From: Vibrio sp. YMD68
GTDB lineage: Bacteria; Pseudomonadota; Gammaproteobacteria; Enterobacterales; Vibrionaceae
Assembly (NCBI RefSeq): GCF_029958905.1
Contig: NZ_CP124614.1
Coordinates: forward strand, 1,364,001-1,428,000
DNA length: 64,000 nucleotides
Reading direction: 5' to 3'
Part shown: positions 56,442 to 64,000 of the stretch, one piece after another
Numbering within the stretch: the first letter of the stretch is position 1
How the letters are laid out: the number at the start of each line of letters is the position of its first letter
Notes under the pieces: generated by a model
Database searches by the model: none
The model's input: only the letters and a program-made list of their open reading frames with translations
What the model was told of the DNA's origin: nothing
Position numbers and translations under genes: made by a program

Positions 56442-57559
56442 CCGATTTAAAAAATAAACAGGTATTTAACGAAACCTTAGTGACGTCATTAGACACATCC
56501 AGTGCTGGTCAACCAAGCGGTGGTTACAAAAACGATGGTTACGAAAACGATAGTCACCAAAGCGATGGTTACGAAAAAAAAGAATTAAACGCGCATCTGG
56601 TGCTGAATAAACAACAAACCTTTGAGTCACCAGACACTTTCTCACCCATGGTTACATCGGTAGAAGAGGAAAGCCCAGAGCTCGAATTGGAGCAATTAAT
56701 TAAGCCCAAAAAACGCACCAAAGGCCTGGCAGTATCCCTATTTATTGCTTTTAGTGGTTTATTGGGTTGGCAAGCGGTTGATGCGGTAGTAGCTGCGATT
56801 AGCGCATCGGATTGGCTCTCTTTAGGCTGGGCAGCACTGATCAGTGGTGTCTCGTTATTGGGTCTTAGTGCAATAGGAAAGGAGCTATGGAAGCTAAGAA
56901 AGCTCCGCCATCACTTCAGCACTCAAGAAGAGAGTCACGCTTTAATTCAAGAGGGGGGAATTGGTAAAGCACGTTCATTTTGTACCCGAGTAGCAAAAGA
57001 AAGTGGTTTGTCGGACCAGAACCCAAGTTTTGATAAGTGGAAAAATAGCCTAACCGCGTCCCACAGCGATGCGGAAGTCATCGAGCTTTACGAGTCCATC
57101 GTGGTGAAGCAATTTGATCAAAAAGCGGCGCAGGTCGTGACAAAACATGCCTGCGAATCGGCCGTACTCGTGGCGGTTAGCCCACTTGCTTTGGCTGATA
57201 TGGCATTAGTCGCCTGGCGTAATTTGAAAATGATCGACTCACTGGCGGCACTGTATGGGGTAGAGCTGGGTTACTGGTCGAGACTTTCCTTGTTCAAAAT
57301 GGTGTTAACAAATATGGCGGCAGCCGGAGCCAGTGAATTGGCGATTGATGCAAGCATGGATCTATTGTCGATGGATCTCGCGGGCAAGCTTTCTGCGAGA
57401 GCAGGGCAAGGGATTGGCGTGGGTATTCTGTCGGCAAGAGTCGGCTTAAAGGCTATCGCGTTATTACGACCAATGGCTTGGGAAAAAGAAAACGCATTGA
57501 CGCTCTCTACCATACGCACACAGATCGTGTCGAAAGTCGCTGCAATTTCAATCAAATAG
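56438..57559 (+). CDS. ycjF: YcjF family membrane protein
   Basis: A 373-residue inner-membrane protein of the YcjF/TIGR01620 family. The N-terminal 85 residues are a disordered Gly/Asp/Lys/Asn-rich segment with three imperfect copies of a short [22 protein letters not shown] repeat. Two membrane helices follow ([16 protein letters not shown] and [16 protein letters not shown]), then a large soluble domain. E. coli YcjF is co-transcribed with YcjX. Its start overlaps the ycjX stop by 4 bases. A composite inverted repeat in front of tyrR follows the gene. Confidence 0.9.
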   Translation: MTDLKNKQVFNETLVTSLDTSSAGQPSGGYKNDGYENDSHQSDGYEKKELNAHLVLNKQQTFESPDTFSPMVTSVEEESPELELEQLIKPKKRTKGLAVSLFIAFSGLLGWQAVDAVVAAISASDWLSLGWAALISGVSLLGLSAIGKELWKLRKLRHHFSTQEESHALIQEGGIGKARSFCTRVAKESGLSDQNPSFDKWKNSLTASHSDAEVIELYESIVVKQFDQKAAQVVTKHACESAVLVAVSPLALADMALVAWRNLKMIDSLAALYGVELGYWSRLSLFKMVLTNMAAAGASELAIDASMDLLSMDLAGKLSARAGQGIGVGILSARVGLKAIALLRPMAWEKENALTLSTIRTQIVSKVAAISIK

Positions 57560-57610
57560 TGGCTGGTGTCAGCGTATTCAAGTTAGATTTCTTGACGCAA
57601 TAAAAGCCAT

Positions 57611-57646
57611 GAGCGACACTAGTGTCAACTTTTTCTGACACCGCTC
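57611..57646. promoter_or_regulatory. Composite inverted repeat upstream of tyrR
   Basis: GAGCG (57611-57615) and CGCTC (57642-57646) bracket two overlapping elements: a perfect palindrome GACACTAGTGTC (57615-57626) and the arms GTGTCA (57622-57627) and TGACAC (57636-57641) separated by 8 bases. The element ends 15 bases before the tyrR GTG. It may be an autoregulatory operator or a hairpin; it does not match the E. coli TyrR box well. Confidence 0.5.
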
Positions 57647-57661
57647 AATTAGGATTTCTTA

Positions 57662-59206
57662 GTGCGTCTTGAAGTATTTTGTGAAGATCGATTAGGCCTT
57701 ACCCGTGAACTGCTTGCTATCTTGGCCTCGAAGAATATAGATTTGCGTGGCATCGAAATCGATATCAGTGGCATCATTTACCTGAATTGCCCAGATATTG
57801 ATTTTGATACGTTCAGCGAACTTATGACTGAAATTCGTCGAATATCTGGTGTTAAGGATGTGAGAAAAATTCAATTTATGCCTATGGAAAGGCACAATAC
57901 TGAGCTGATCTCTCTTCTTAATAACCTTCCTGATCCCGTACTGGCCATCGACTTGAATGGTCAAATTGATCTCGCCAACCATGCCGCAGTCGACCTCTTT
58001 AAGCTTGCTGATACGGACATTATTGGGCAACAGGTCTCAGCACTTTTACCCTGCTTTGATTTCTCACTGTGGTTTGAAGGTAACATTACTCGCCAACGTG
58101 AAAACATCGTCATTGATGGGTTAGATTACGCCATGGAAATCATGCCGGTATACATCAGCAGTGAGTCGAATGAATCCAGTTTAGCCAGTGCGGTTATGAT
58201 CATCCGTTCAGGAAGTAATAAGCCTCAATTTGATGACAGTTTACCGCTGAATAACAATCTCGGTTTTGAACATTTCGTTGGCGTATCTAACCGACATAAA
58301 GCGTTAATCAGCCAAGCTAAGAAACTTTCAATGCTCGATCAGCCCTTGTTGATTGAGGGTGAAACGGGCACTGGAAAAGAGATGCTGGCAAGAGCATGCC
58401 ACAATCGATCTAACAGAGCGGCTTCTTCATTTCTTATCTTAAGTTGTGCCTCGATGCCAGATGATGTGGCTGAAACGGAATTGTTCGGTCACGCACCGGG
58501 TTCGTTCAATCACGAGCAAGGTCATAAAGGAATTTTTGAACAAGCCAATGGCGGAACAGTTTTCTTAGATGAAATCGGTGAAATGAGTGCGCATCTACAA
58601 ATTAAGTTGCTACGATTCTTACAAGATGGAACGTTCCGACGGGTGGGTGAAGAGCATGAAGTCCATGTTGATGTTCGAGTTATTGCCTCAACCCGACATA
58701 AGCTGGCTGAACTCGCCGATTCAGGCGCATTTAGAGAAGATCTATTCTATCGACTCAATGTCCTGACACTGCGTATTCCAGCATTGCGAGAACGAACGAA
58801 TGATATCGTTCCTTTGTTAGAGTTATTTGCGGCGAAATACGCGAATCAGCTGGGTATGGTGAGACCTAGTTTAGCCGATGACCTGGTGGATGGGTTATCG
58901 AACTACCAATGGCCGGGCAACATGCGACAGCTCGATAATATGGTACTTAGGGCGCTAACAGAATGGCAAGAAGGTCCGCTAGACTTGTCTTTGTTCCATT
59001 TACCACAATTAGAAACCGCCTCTTCAGGCATTCCCAACGTAAACTTAGACGGTTCGCTTGATGAGATCATGAAAGAATACGAGTCTCAGGTGCTTGAACG
59101 ATTGTATCAGTCATTCCCATCGAGTCGTAAGCTCGCGAAGCGATTGAACGTGTCTCATACTTCCATCGCAAATAAGTTGCGTGACTACTCGATACGTAAA
59201 AATTAA
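57662..59206 (+). CDS. tyrR: Aromatic amino acid regulator TyrR
   Basis: A 514-residue regulator (E. coli TyrR has 513) of aromatic amino acid biosynthesis and transport. Domains in order: ACT (1 to about 70: VFCEDRLGLTRELL), PAS (about 80-190), an AAA+ domain with Walker A GETGTGKE (233-240) and Walker B GGTVFLDEIGEM, and a Fis-type helix-turn-helix at the end (SRKLAKRLNVSHTSIANKLR). The GAFTGA loop needed to work with sigma-54 is replaced by APGSFNHEQG, as in TyrR. The start is GTG at 57662 with AGGA 7 bases upstream. Its stop overlaps the next gene's ATG (TAATG). Confidence 0.96.
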   Translation: MRLEVFCEDRLGLTRELLAILASKNIDLRGIEIDISGIIYLNCPDIDFDTFSELMTEIRRISGVKDVRKIQFMPMERHNTELISLLNNLPDPVLAIDLNGQIDLANHAAVDLFKLADTDIIGQQVSALLPCFDFSLWFEGNITRQRENIVIDGLDYAMEIMPVYISSESNESSLASAVMIIRSGSNKPQFDDSLPLNNNLGFEHFVGVSNRHKALISQAKKLSMLDQPLLIEGETGTGKEMLARACHNRSNRAASSFLILSCASMPDDVAETELFGHAPGSFNHEQGHKGIFEQANGGTVFLDEIGEMSAHLQIKLLRFLQDGTFRRVGEEHEVHVDVRVIASTRHKLAELADSGAFREDLFYRLNVLTLRIPALRERTNDIVPLLELFAAKYANQLGMVRPSLADDLVDGLSNYQWPGNMRQLDNMVLRALTEWQEGPLDLSLFHLPQLETASSGIPNVNLDGSLDEIMKEYESQVLERLYQSFPSSRKLAKRLNVSHTSIANKLRDYSIRKN

Positions 59207-59787
59207 TGAATAGAGTTAACTCCCATAGAAGTGTTTATGAAGCCGATGATGATTTTATTCTTCGTACCGCTGAAATAGACGATGCTCAGCGAATTACGGA
59301 TTACTTTAATCGCAACCGGACTCACCTAAAGGCTTGGGAACCTAAGCGAGAAGACGCATTTTTCACGTATGAAGGTTGGTTAAAAAAACTGATCAAACTA
59401 CACGAACTGCACTCTCTGGGGTTAGGGTTTTATTTGATTATCCTCTCTTCCGATTCGCAAACCGTCCTTGGGACCGTCTCGTTTAGTAATTTATCCCGTT
59501 TTCCTTGCTACACCTGTACGGTCGGCTATTCGTTAGATGGACAGTTACAGGGTAAAGGGATCATGACTCGCGCTCTCAATCGAGCGGTAAACTACATGTT
59601 TACGTATCAGTCAATGCACCGAATTAATGCCGCTTACATGCCCAATAATGAGCGCAGCGCTGCGGTGTTAAAAAATAATGGGTTTGAAAAAGAAGGGTTT
59701 GCCAAAAAATACTTGCTCATCAATGGCAAGTGGGAAGACCATATTTTAACCAGTTGTATTAATGAAGATTGGAAGGCGGTGAAGTAA
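59206..59787 (+). CDS. RimJ/RimL-type GNAT N-acetyltransferase
   Basis: A 193-residue acetyltransferase of the GNAT superfamily. The acetyl-CoA loop is YSLDGQLQGKGIMTRALNR (Q-x-x-G-x-G/A type) and the later RINAAYMPNNERSAAVLKNN and GFEKEGFAKKYLLINGKWED blocks are typical of RimJ, which acetylates the N-terminal alanine of ribosomal protein S5. Whether that is its substrate here is not shown. The ATG overlaps the tyrR stop, so it is translated in coupling, and it ends exactly where the next gene begins. Confidence 0.85.
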   Translation: MNRVNSHRSVYEADDDFILRTAEIDDAQRITDYFNRNRTHLKAWEPKREDAFFTYEGWLKKLIKLHELHSLGLGFYLIILSSDSQTVLGTVSFSNLSRFPCYTCTVGYSLDGQLQGKGIMTRALNRAVNYMFTYQSMHRINAAYMPNNERSAAVLKNNGFEKEGFAKKYLLINGKWEDHILTSCINEDWKAVK

Positions 59788-60390
59788 GTGAATGAACGCT
59801 TAGGAAAGCAACTCTCTCTAATTATTGAGCTTGACCAACTCAAATCTGTTTTGCGTCGTACGCGAGTCAAGAGTGCAAATGGTCGGTTAGAAAACAGTGC
59901 TGAACACAGTTGGCATGTTGCGCTGATGGCGATATTGATGGAAGAGCATGCCAATGAGAGCGTAGATGTATCGAGAGTCGTTAAGATGTTATTACTGCAT
60001 GATATCGTTGAAATCGACGCCGGAGATACGTTTGTTTATGATGTCGCTGCTTCGTTAGAGCAAGAAGAAAAAGAACTGGCCGCAGCAGAGCGTCTGTTTT
60101 CAATGCTTCCAAGTGATCAAGGTCATGAACTGAAAACCTTGTGGCTAGAATTCGAATCGGCCTCCACAGCAGACGCCAAGTTTGCCAAAGCGCTTGATCG
60201 CTTGATTCCAATGTTATTAAACTTTCATAATGAAGGGCAGAGTTGGAAAGAGCACTGTGTCACCAAAGAGCAAGTCCTTGGCGTTAACAGTAAAATAGCG
60301 CTCGGCTCGCAAACATTGTGGGATGAAGCGAAAAGAATGATTGAGCAAGCCGTCGACAATGGCTGGCTAAAAAATAACGAGGAAATTTAA
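59788..60390 (+). CDS. HD-domain phosphohydrolase, YfbR-like
   Basis: A 200-residue HD protein. The motif residues are SAEHSWHVALMA, LLLHDIVEIDAGDTFVYD and AKALDRLIPMLLNFHNEG, typical of the HD_3/YfbR group that includes the E. coli 5'-deoxynucleotidase. The substrate is unproven. The start is GTG at 59788 directly after the previous TAA; the preceding gene's AAGGCGG provides the ribosome binding site. Its stop overlaps the next ATG (TAATG). Confidence 0.85.
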   Translation: MNERLGKQLSLIIELDQLKSVLRRTRVKSANGRLENSAEHSWHVALMAILMEEHANESVDVSRVVKMLLLHDIVEIDAGDTFVYDVAASLEQEEKELAAAERLFSMLPSDQGHELKTLWLEFESASTADAKFAKALDRLIPMLLNFHNEGQSWKEHCVTKEQVLGVNSKIALGSQTLWDEAKRMIEQAVDNGWLKNNEEI

Positions 60391-60863
60391 TGTCGTATTT
60401 GCCTTTGGAACAGTACCAAAGAAAATGGATTTTCACACACCAGTCCATGCCCGTTCCAGAAGAGGATCTCGCTAAGATTAAACCTATGGATGCCGTGAGA
60501 GCATCGCAACTGTGGAAAGAAAATATCAGCCCACAGAGCCCTGATGCCGATCGTCTAAGCAATCAAGACTGGCCCAGTAAAGATTCTAACTGGTCGGCGG
60601 AAGTGAATTGGATAGACAGTTGGGAAGATGACGATCAAGGCTTTCCTGAAGAATTAGCCGAGATGTTGAACTGGCAAGATGATGTGACCGTTTACTTTTG
60701 CTATGAGAAATACAATGTATTGGAAACCAAGTGGGCTACGTTTAAACAGCATTGGAAGAACTTTTTATTCTATGATGATGGCCCAATCTTGATTGCCCGC
60801 CGCAGAAAAGAAGCACTGTGGTTTAACTCTAAAGGAACGGTTAAGTTCGGCGTTCGGAGCTGA
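60390..60863 (+). CDS. DUF2947 family protein
   Basis: A 157-residue soluble, acidic and tryptophan-rich protein (about ten Trp, for example WIDSWEDDD and FKQHWKNFLFYDDGP). From memory it fits DUF2947, a family of small gammaproteobacterial proteins without a known function; the final FYDDGPILIARRRKEALWF block is its most distinctive part. The ATG overlaps the stop of the upstream HD gene, so it is the last gene of a tyrR-headed chain. A terminator follows. Confidence 0.75.
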   Translation: MSYLPLEQYQRKWIFTHQSMPVPEEDLAKIKPMDAVRASQLWKENISPQSPDADRLSNQDWPSKDSNWSAEVNWIDSWEDDDQGFPEELAEMLNWQDDVTVYFCYEKYNVLETKWATFKQHWKNFLFYDDGPILIARRRKEALWFNSKGTVKFGVRS

Positions 60864-60906
60864 GTTTCTTTTATCAAAGCCTTATAAAATTTATCCAAGT
60901 AGTATG

Positions 60907-60934
60907 AAAGCAGTGACGTTCGCTGCTTTTTTTG
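60907..60934 (+). terminator. Terminator after the tyrR-linked gene chain
   Basis: AAAGCAG and CTGCTTT pair around a 9-base loop (one more G-C pair inside) and are followed by a run of T. Confidence 0.8.
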
Positions 60935-60994
60935 TGCTTGACTCAACATTCAGTGCCTATACTTAGCAGACAGTTATCAACAAATAGGCTAAGA

Positions 60995-61987
60995 ATGAAT
61001 GTCGAGAAAAAGATACTTGATTTAGTTGTTGGTATAACAGAACAAACCAACTCCATCTCGCTGGCACACTGCGTCGTCGCGACATTGTCGGAAATGGTCC
61101 CCATTCAAAGCGTTTATCTATTTCATTATAACGGCGAAATCGCCCAACTCACCGCAGCCCTTACTCGAGTAGAAAATCCAGCGGAACAGGCCAGCTATGA
61201 ATGGTTGAGCAAGCGCGATGAAAAAGTGCCTGAAGATTTTGATCATACGCTGAGTTTGAGCGTAGTCGAGCGTGACGACAATGGGTTTTATCGTTGCACA
61301 TTCCCAATACGTATCGATGAAAATTCATCCGCCCGCTTTATCGTTTTGATGGACCGCCCTCCTAATGAATATCAGTTGCTTATGGATGGCTTCAGTCAAA
61401 TTTATAAGAACTATCTAGTGGTTCTACGTGAAAGTGAACATGATCCGTTAACGGGGTTATGGAATCGTAAAATGATGGAGCAGAAATTAAATCAAAGCTT
61501 TGAATCAACGGTGAACAATCAGTTGGATGACGGATACGCTTCAATCGTCTCCATTATCGATATCGACAATTTTAAAGATATTAATGATACCTATGGTCAT
61601 TTGATTGGTGACGAGGTGCTGCTCATGTTTGCTCAACAAATGCAGGAGTCTTTTAGCCATGAAGAGAATTTGTTTCGTTTTGGGGGCGAAGAGTTTGTGG
61701 TGTTGTTCCCGCGTTCGACATTGAAACAAGCCGAAGGAAAAATGGAAAAATTTAGACAGCATATTGAAAGCTATGAGTTTCCTAAAGTACCTCAAGTCAC
61801 ATTCAGCGGTGGTATATGTACGATCAAAACAACCGACTTTCTAACCGATATTTTAGATAACGCCGACAAAGCACTCTACTACGCGAAAGATAACGGTAGG
61901 AATCAAGTATTCAGCTATCAGTGGTTAAAAGACGAAGGTATATTGATAGAAGATGATAAGGGCGATAGTGATGTGGAATTATTTTAA
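60995..61987 (+). CDS. Cytoplasmic GGDEF diguanylate cyclase with N-terminal sensor
   Basis: A 330-residue protein. Residues 1 to about 140 are a GAF-like sensor (VVGITEQTNSISLAHCVVAT, MVPIQSVYLFHYNGE), then a GGDEF domain with HDPLTGLWNRKMMEQKLNQ, IDIDNFKDINDTYGHLIGDE and active loop RFGGEEF (GGEEF from residue 230). The RxxD inhibitory site is absent (SHEE is in its place). I chose ATG at 60995 over an upstream in-frame codon at 60932, which would run into the terminator. The signal is unknown. Confidence 0.9.
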   Translation: MNVEKKILDLVVGITEQTNSISLAHCVVATLSEMVPIQSVYLFHYNGEIAQLTAALTRVENPAEQASYEWLSKRDEKVPEDFDHTLSLSVVERDDNGFYRCTFPIRIDENSSARFIVLMDRPPNEYQLLMDGFSQIYKNYLVVLRESEHDPLTGLWNRKMMEQKLNQSFESTVNNQLDDGYASIVSIIDIDNFKDINDTYGHLIGDEVLLMFAQQMQESFSHEENLFRFGGEEFVVLFPRSTLKQAEGKMEKFRQHIESYEFPKVPQVTFSGGICTIKTTDFLTDILDNADKALYYAKDNGRNQVFSYQWLKDEGILIEDDKGDSDVELF

Positions 61988-62111
61988 TTTGCAAGCATCT
62001 TCAAGAGGTTATCTGTGATTATTATTCCATAATTGTGGCCTAAATAAGACTCTGAAACATCATGTGGTATTCTAACATTATATTGACATGTTATTAATTT
62101 TGAGTGTTCAC

Positions 62112-62303
62112 ATGCCAGAATGCACGGTGGAAAACCTACTGTCACAGTTTAAAAAAGACTTTTATACAAAGTTGGGTTTTATTCATGCTGAAGCTCAACA
62201 AGTGCCCGATCCAACGCTTTCAACGCTCACTGAAGAAGAATTAAAAGTTCTTGAATCGGTTTGGGTCGAATTGTCTGTTTGGCAACATAATCAGAGTCAG
62301 TAA
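62112..62303 (+). CDS. Hypothetical small protein
   Basis: A 63-residue soluble protein starting MPECTVENLLSQFKKDFYTK and rich in Glu and Gln. There is no signal peptide and no recognised motif. ATG at 62112 is preferred to the in-frame ATG at 62088 because a short GAG-containing stretch precedes it, but neither start is convincing. It sits between a GGDEF gene and ribA, 230 bases from each. It may be a real conserved small vibrio gene. Confidence 0.5.
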   Translation: MPECTVENLLSQFKKDFYTKLGFIHAEAQQVPDPTLSTLTEEELKVLESVWVELSVWQHNQSQ

Positions 62304-62422
62304 CCTTTCTTTTTTCCCGTTTACCTTTCTCGTCGTTTCTGTGATGTTGTGAATAAAACCTTCGTGTTATTTTTGGTTCTTACTCCCTTTATTGTTATGA
62401 ATCACCTTGGAGTAGTCTCTCA

Positions 62423-62443
62423 TTTTCAATGAAACATTGAAAA
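62423..62443. repeat. Perfect 9-bp inverted repeat upstream of ribA
   Basis: TTTTCAATG, loop AAA, CATTGAAAA: a short AT-rich perfect hairpin about 90 bases before ribA. There is no FMN riboswitch signature in the same region. Confidence 0.55.
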
Positions 62444-62533
62444 ATTTCGCGATAATCCCCATAGTTATAGCAAAGAGGCACCTTACAAGTTGTTGTCATT
62501 AGTACTAAAGCAAACAGTTGAGTGAGTAAAAAT

Positions 62534-63130
62534 ATGGCGGAAGTTCGTGCCAGAGTTGACCTGAAAGTTGGCTCCCAAAGCAATATTGATGCAGAGATTC
62601 TTTCTTTTCATGGCTTGCAGACAGAAAAAGAGCACATTGCGATCGTTTTTAAGCAAGCGGATAAAAAGACAGACACCCCATTAGTTCGGATGCATTCAGA
62701 GTGTTTGACAGGAGATGTCTTCCACTCTTCACGCTGCGATTGTGGTGAACAGCTCGAAGAGACCATCAATAAGATGGGCGAGCAGGGCGGTATCATTCTT
62801 TATTTACGTCAAGAAGGCCGTGGAATTGGTCTGTACAATAAAATTGATGCGTATCGTTTACAAAGTGATGGAATGAACACCTACGAAGCAAATAATCACT
62901 TAGGATTTGGTGATGATCTTCGAGATTTTACTGAAGCGGCTCAAATGCTTACGGCATTGAATATTTCAAAGATTCGATTAGTCACTAATAATCCGAAAAA
63001 GATCAAAGAGCTAAAAGAAAACGGAATTGACATTGAGGAAATAGTCAATACTTCTGCTCATATTAAAGTCGGGAACGAGAGTTATCTGCAAGCTAAGGTT
63101 TCCCACGGAAAACATAATCTAAAGCTCTAA
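62534..63130 (+). CDS. ribA: GTP cyclohydrolase II
   Basis: A 198-residue enzyme that opens GTP in the first step of riboflavin synthesis. The zinc site is in [20 protein letters not shown] (three Cys) and the catalytic loop is [17 protein letters not shown], with [17 protein letters not shown] near the end. I chose ATG at 62534 ([11 protein letters not shown]) over GTG at 62522, because it matches the known vibrio RibA start. A clear terminator follows. Confidence 0.97.
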   Translation: MAEVRARVDLKVGSQSNIDAEILSFHGLQTEKEHIAIVFKQADKKTDTPLVRMHSECLTGDVFHSSRCDCGEQLEETINKMGEQGGIILYLRQEGRGIGLYNKIDAYRLQSDGMNTYEANNHLGFGDDLRDFTEAAQMLTALNISKIRLVTNNPKKIKELKENGIDIEEIVNTSAHIKVGNESYLQAKVSHGKHNLKL

Positions 63131-63155
63131 TTGCCTCGCGTTATCGAATCTTTTC

Positions 63156-63185
63156 AAACCGCCTCAAACCATGAGGCGGTTTTGC
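63156..63185 (+). terminator. Terminator after ribA
   Basis: AAACCGCCTCA, loop AACCA, TGAGGCGGTTT followed by further T residues: a perfect 11-bp stem. Confidence 0.93.
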
Positions 63186-63270
63186 TTTGTCACCCCCATA
63201 CAGTTTCTCAATTATCTGCCATACTTTACTTCAGAATGAAAAATTGGATTTCAAAAGAGAGCATGTGGGT

Positions 63271-64000
63271 ATGATAATTAAAGTTCTAACCGTGTTTTTG
63301 GGCGTGCTTTTATCGCTGCCATCTCTCGCCCTTGAGCGTTTTGAACAGTTAACATGGCTAGAGCCACAATCATCGACTTATCAATTGATTCAATACCCTG
63401 AATTGTTGAGTGACATTTATCAAGAAAACGATGACCAATTGATTTGGTTTGATGTAGAGCAAAGTCAAAAATTCGAACTCCAACTGGAAATGATCGATAA
63501 GGCAGGGTTTAGCCCACTGTTCTCTAGTCGATTGCAACAACTACAGCAGCTTCGGAATCAGAATCGTTGGTTTGAGTATGATCTGCTGGCGACCGACACG
63601 TTGCTCCTTTACATCAGCTACGCTGAGCAAGCTCCTCTGATGGGGCAGTCTTGGTTTTTTAATCAGCCTCTAACAGATTCACTACCTGCGCCAAGCAAAG
63701 AGGCGACAAACTCACTATTGGTTTCTATTGAGCTCAACCAGCTTAGTGAATTTATTGATGACTATACGCCGTCCAATGAAGATTATCGTCAGATCAGCGG
63801 TTCTTACCAGCACTTAAAACAGTTTGAACAAACAGAGCTGCCGAAATACCACCAAAACAGACTCAAAAAAGCAGGCGACAAGCTATCACATCGTGATGAA
63901 CTCATTTTACGTCTTAATGTCGTCAATATTGATACTAAACCGATCAGAAAGGATGTCAGTTGGTACGACGCATCACTGATTGAGCCTATCAAAGAGTTTC
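63271..64000 (+). CDS. Probable YcbB-like L,D-transpeptidase, N-terminal part (3' end outside window)
   Basis: An open frame from ATG 63271 to the end of the window with no stop, giving at least 243 residues. An N-terminal signal peptide (MIIKVLTVFLGVLLSLPSLA) indicates export. The following part has the layout of the YcbB scaffold domain: LLSDIYQENDDQLIWFDVEQ, then LQLEMIDKAGFSPLF, and an SYQHLKQFEQTELPK helix. YcbB-type enzymes make 3-3 peptidoglycan crosslinks. The catalytic YkuD domain with the Cys would lie beyond the window, so the family is inferred only. ATG 63271 has a weak ribosome binding site. Confidence 0.6.
   Translation, partial: MIIKVLTVFLGVLLSLPSLALERFEQLTWLEPQSSTYQLIQYPELLSDIYQENDDQLIWFDVEQSQKFELQLEMIDKAGFSPLFSSRLQQLQQLRNQNRWFEYDLLATDTLLLYISYAEQAPLMGQSWFFNQPLTDSLPAPSKEATNSLLVSIELNQLSEFIDDYTPSNEDYRQISGSYQHLKQFEQTELPKYHQNRLKKAGDKLSHRDELILRLNVVNIDTKPIRKDVSWYDASLIEPIKEF

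Noticed and set aside
57662..59206. Sigma-54 activator instead of TyrR
   Set aside because: The AAA+ domain lacks the GAFTGA loop, and the ACT domain plus neighbours ycjX-ycjF identify TyrR.
62304..62533. FMN riboswitch before ribA
   Set aside because: The conserved RFN-element blocks are not present in the leader.

Overview
The window is a stretch of chromosome from a marine gammaproteobacterium of the family Vibrionaceae, most likely the genus Vibrio. The evidence is a LuxM/LuxN autoinducer synthase and receptor pair, an H-NOX/hybrid-kinase pair of the type that feeds Vibrio quorum sensing, a Vibrio-type type II secretion pilotin (AspS/GspS-beta), the fused trpCF gene, and RibA and AsnRS sequences that read like Vibrio proteins. 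Gene density is high, start sites mostly have good Shine-Dalgarno sequences, and I see no insertion sequence, prophage, integron, CRISPR array, rRNA or tRNA gene. It reads as core chromosome with a few lineage-specific sensory genes.

Layout. 1-1.7 kb: the tail of a CBS-domain protein, an unknown membrane protein and a DUF4250 gene. 1.7-5.3 kb: divergent metR and metE with candidate MetJ boxes between them. 5.3-7.4 kb (minus strand): a secreted repeat protein, then yciA-yciI-pilotin. 7.6-11.7 kb (minus): the quorum-sensing operon luxM-luxN and a small unknown gene. 12-13.2 kb: a dicarboxylate/amino-acid symporter. 13.5-20.6 kb (minus): the complete trp operon, trpL-E-G-D-CF-B-A, with a near-E. 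coli TrpR operator/promoter, a 34-residue leader peptide with four Trp codons and an attenuator. 20.6-23.2 kb: rnm (yciV), yciO and rluB. 23.4-24.8 kb: a PAS-GAF-GGDEF diguanylate cyclase. 24.9-29.7 kb (minus): trxB-cydD-cydC. 30-33.5 kb: a DUF2797 zinc protein, a second GGDEF protein, a SanA-like protein and a DUF3392 protein. 33.5-37.5 kb: the malic enzyme maeA, an orphan gene and aspC. 37.7-40.6 kb: a divergent HD-GYP/GGDEF pair. 40.7-43.9 kb: asnS and a chemoreceptor with a c-type haem motif. 44.2-48.2 kb: queD, a membrane protein with 15-residue repeats, and sdaC-sdaA. 48.5-53 kb: a Nudix hydrolase, H-NOX plus hybrid kinase, and pabB. 53-63.1 kb (plus): class I fumarase, a small membrane protein, ycjX-ycjF-tyrR followed by three tightly coupled small genes, a fourth GGDEF protein, a small ORF and ribA. 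63.3 kb to the end: the N-terminal part of a YcbB-like L,D-transpeptidase that runs out of the window.

How it fits together. Two metabolic themes dominate. One is aromatic and chorismate metabolism (trp operon, pabB, tyrR, aspC). The other is serine, C4-acid and sulfur metabolism (sdaCA, fumarase, maeA, symporter, metE/metR). Signalling is also dense: two quorum-sensing-type hybrid kinases, four diguanylate cyclases, one HD-GYP phosphodiesterase and one haem-c chemoreceptor. The items most worth following up are the LuxMN and H-NOX/kinase modules on one contig, the haem-c chemoreceptor, the 15-residue-repeat membrane protein, a Fur-like box at the cydD start, and three LacI/PurR-type palindromes in promoter regions.
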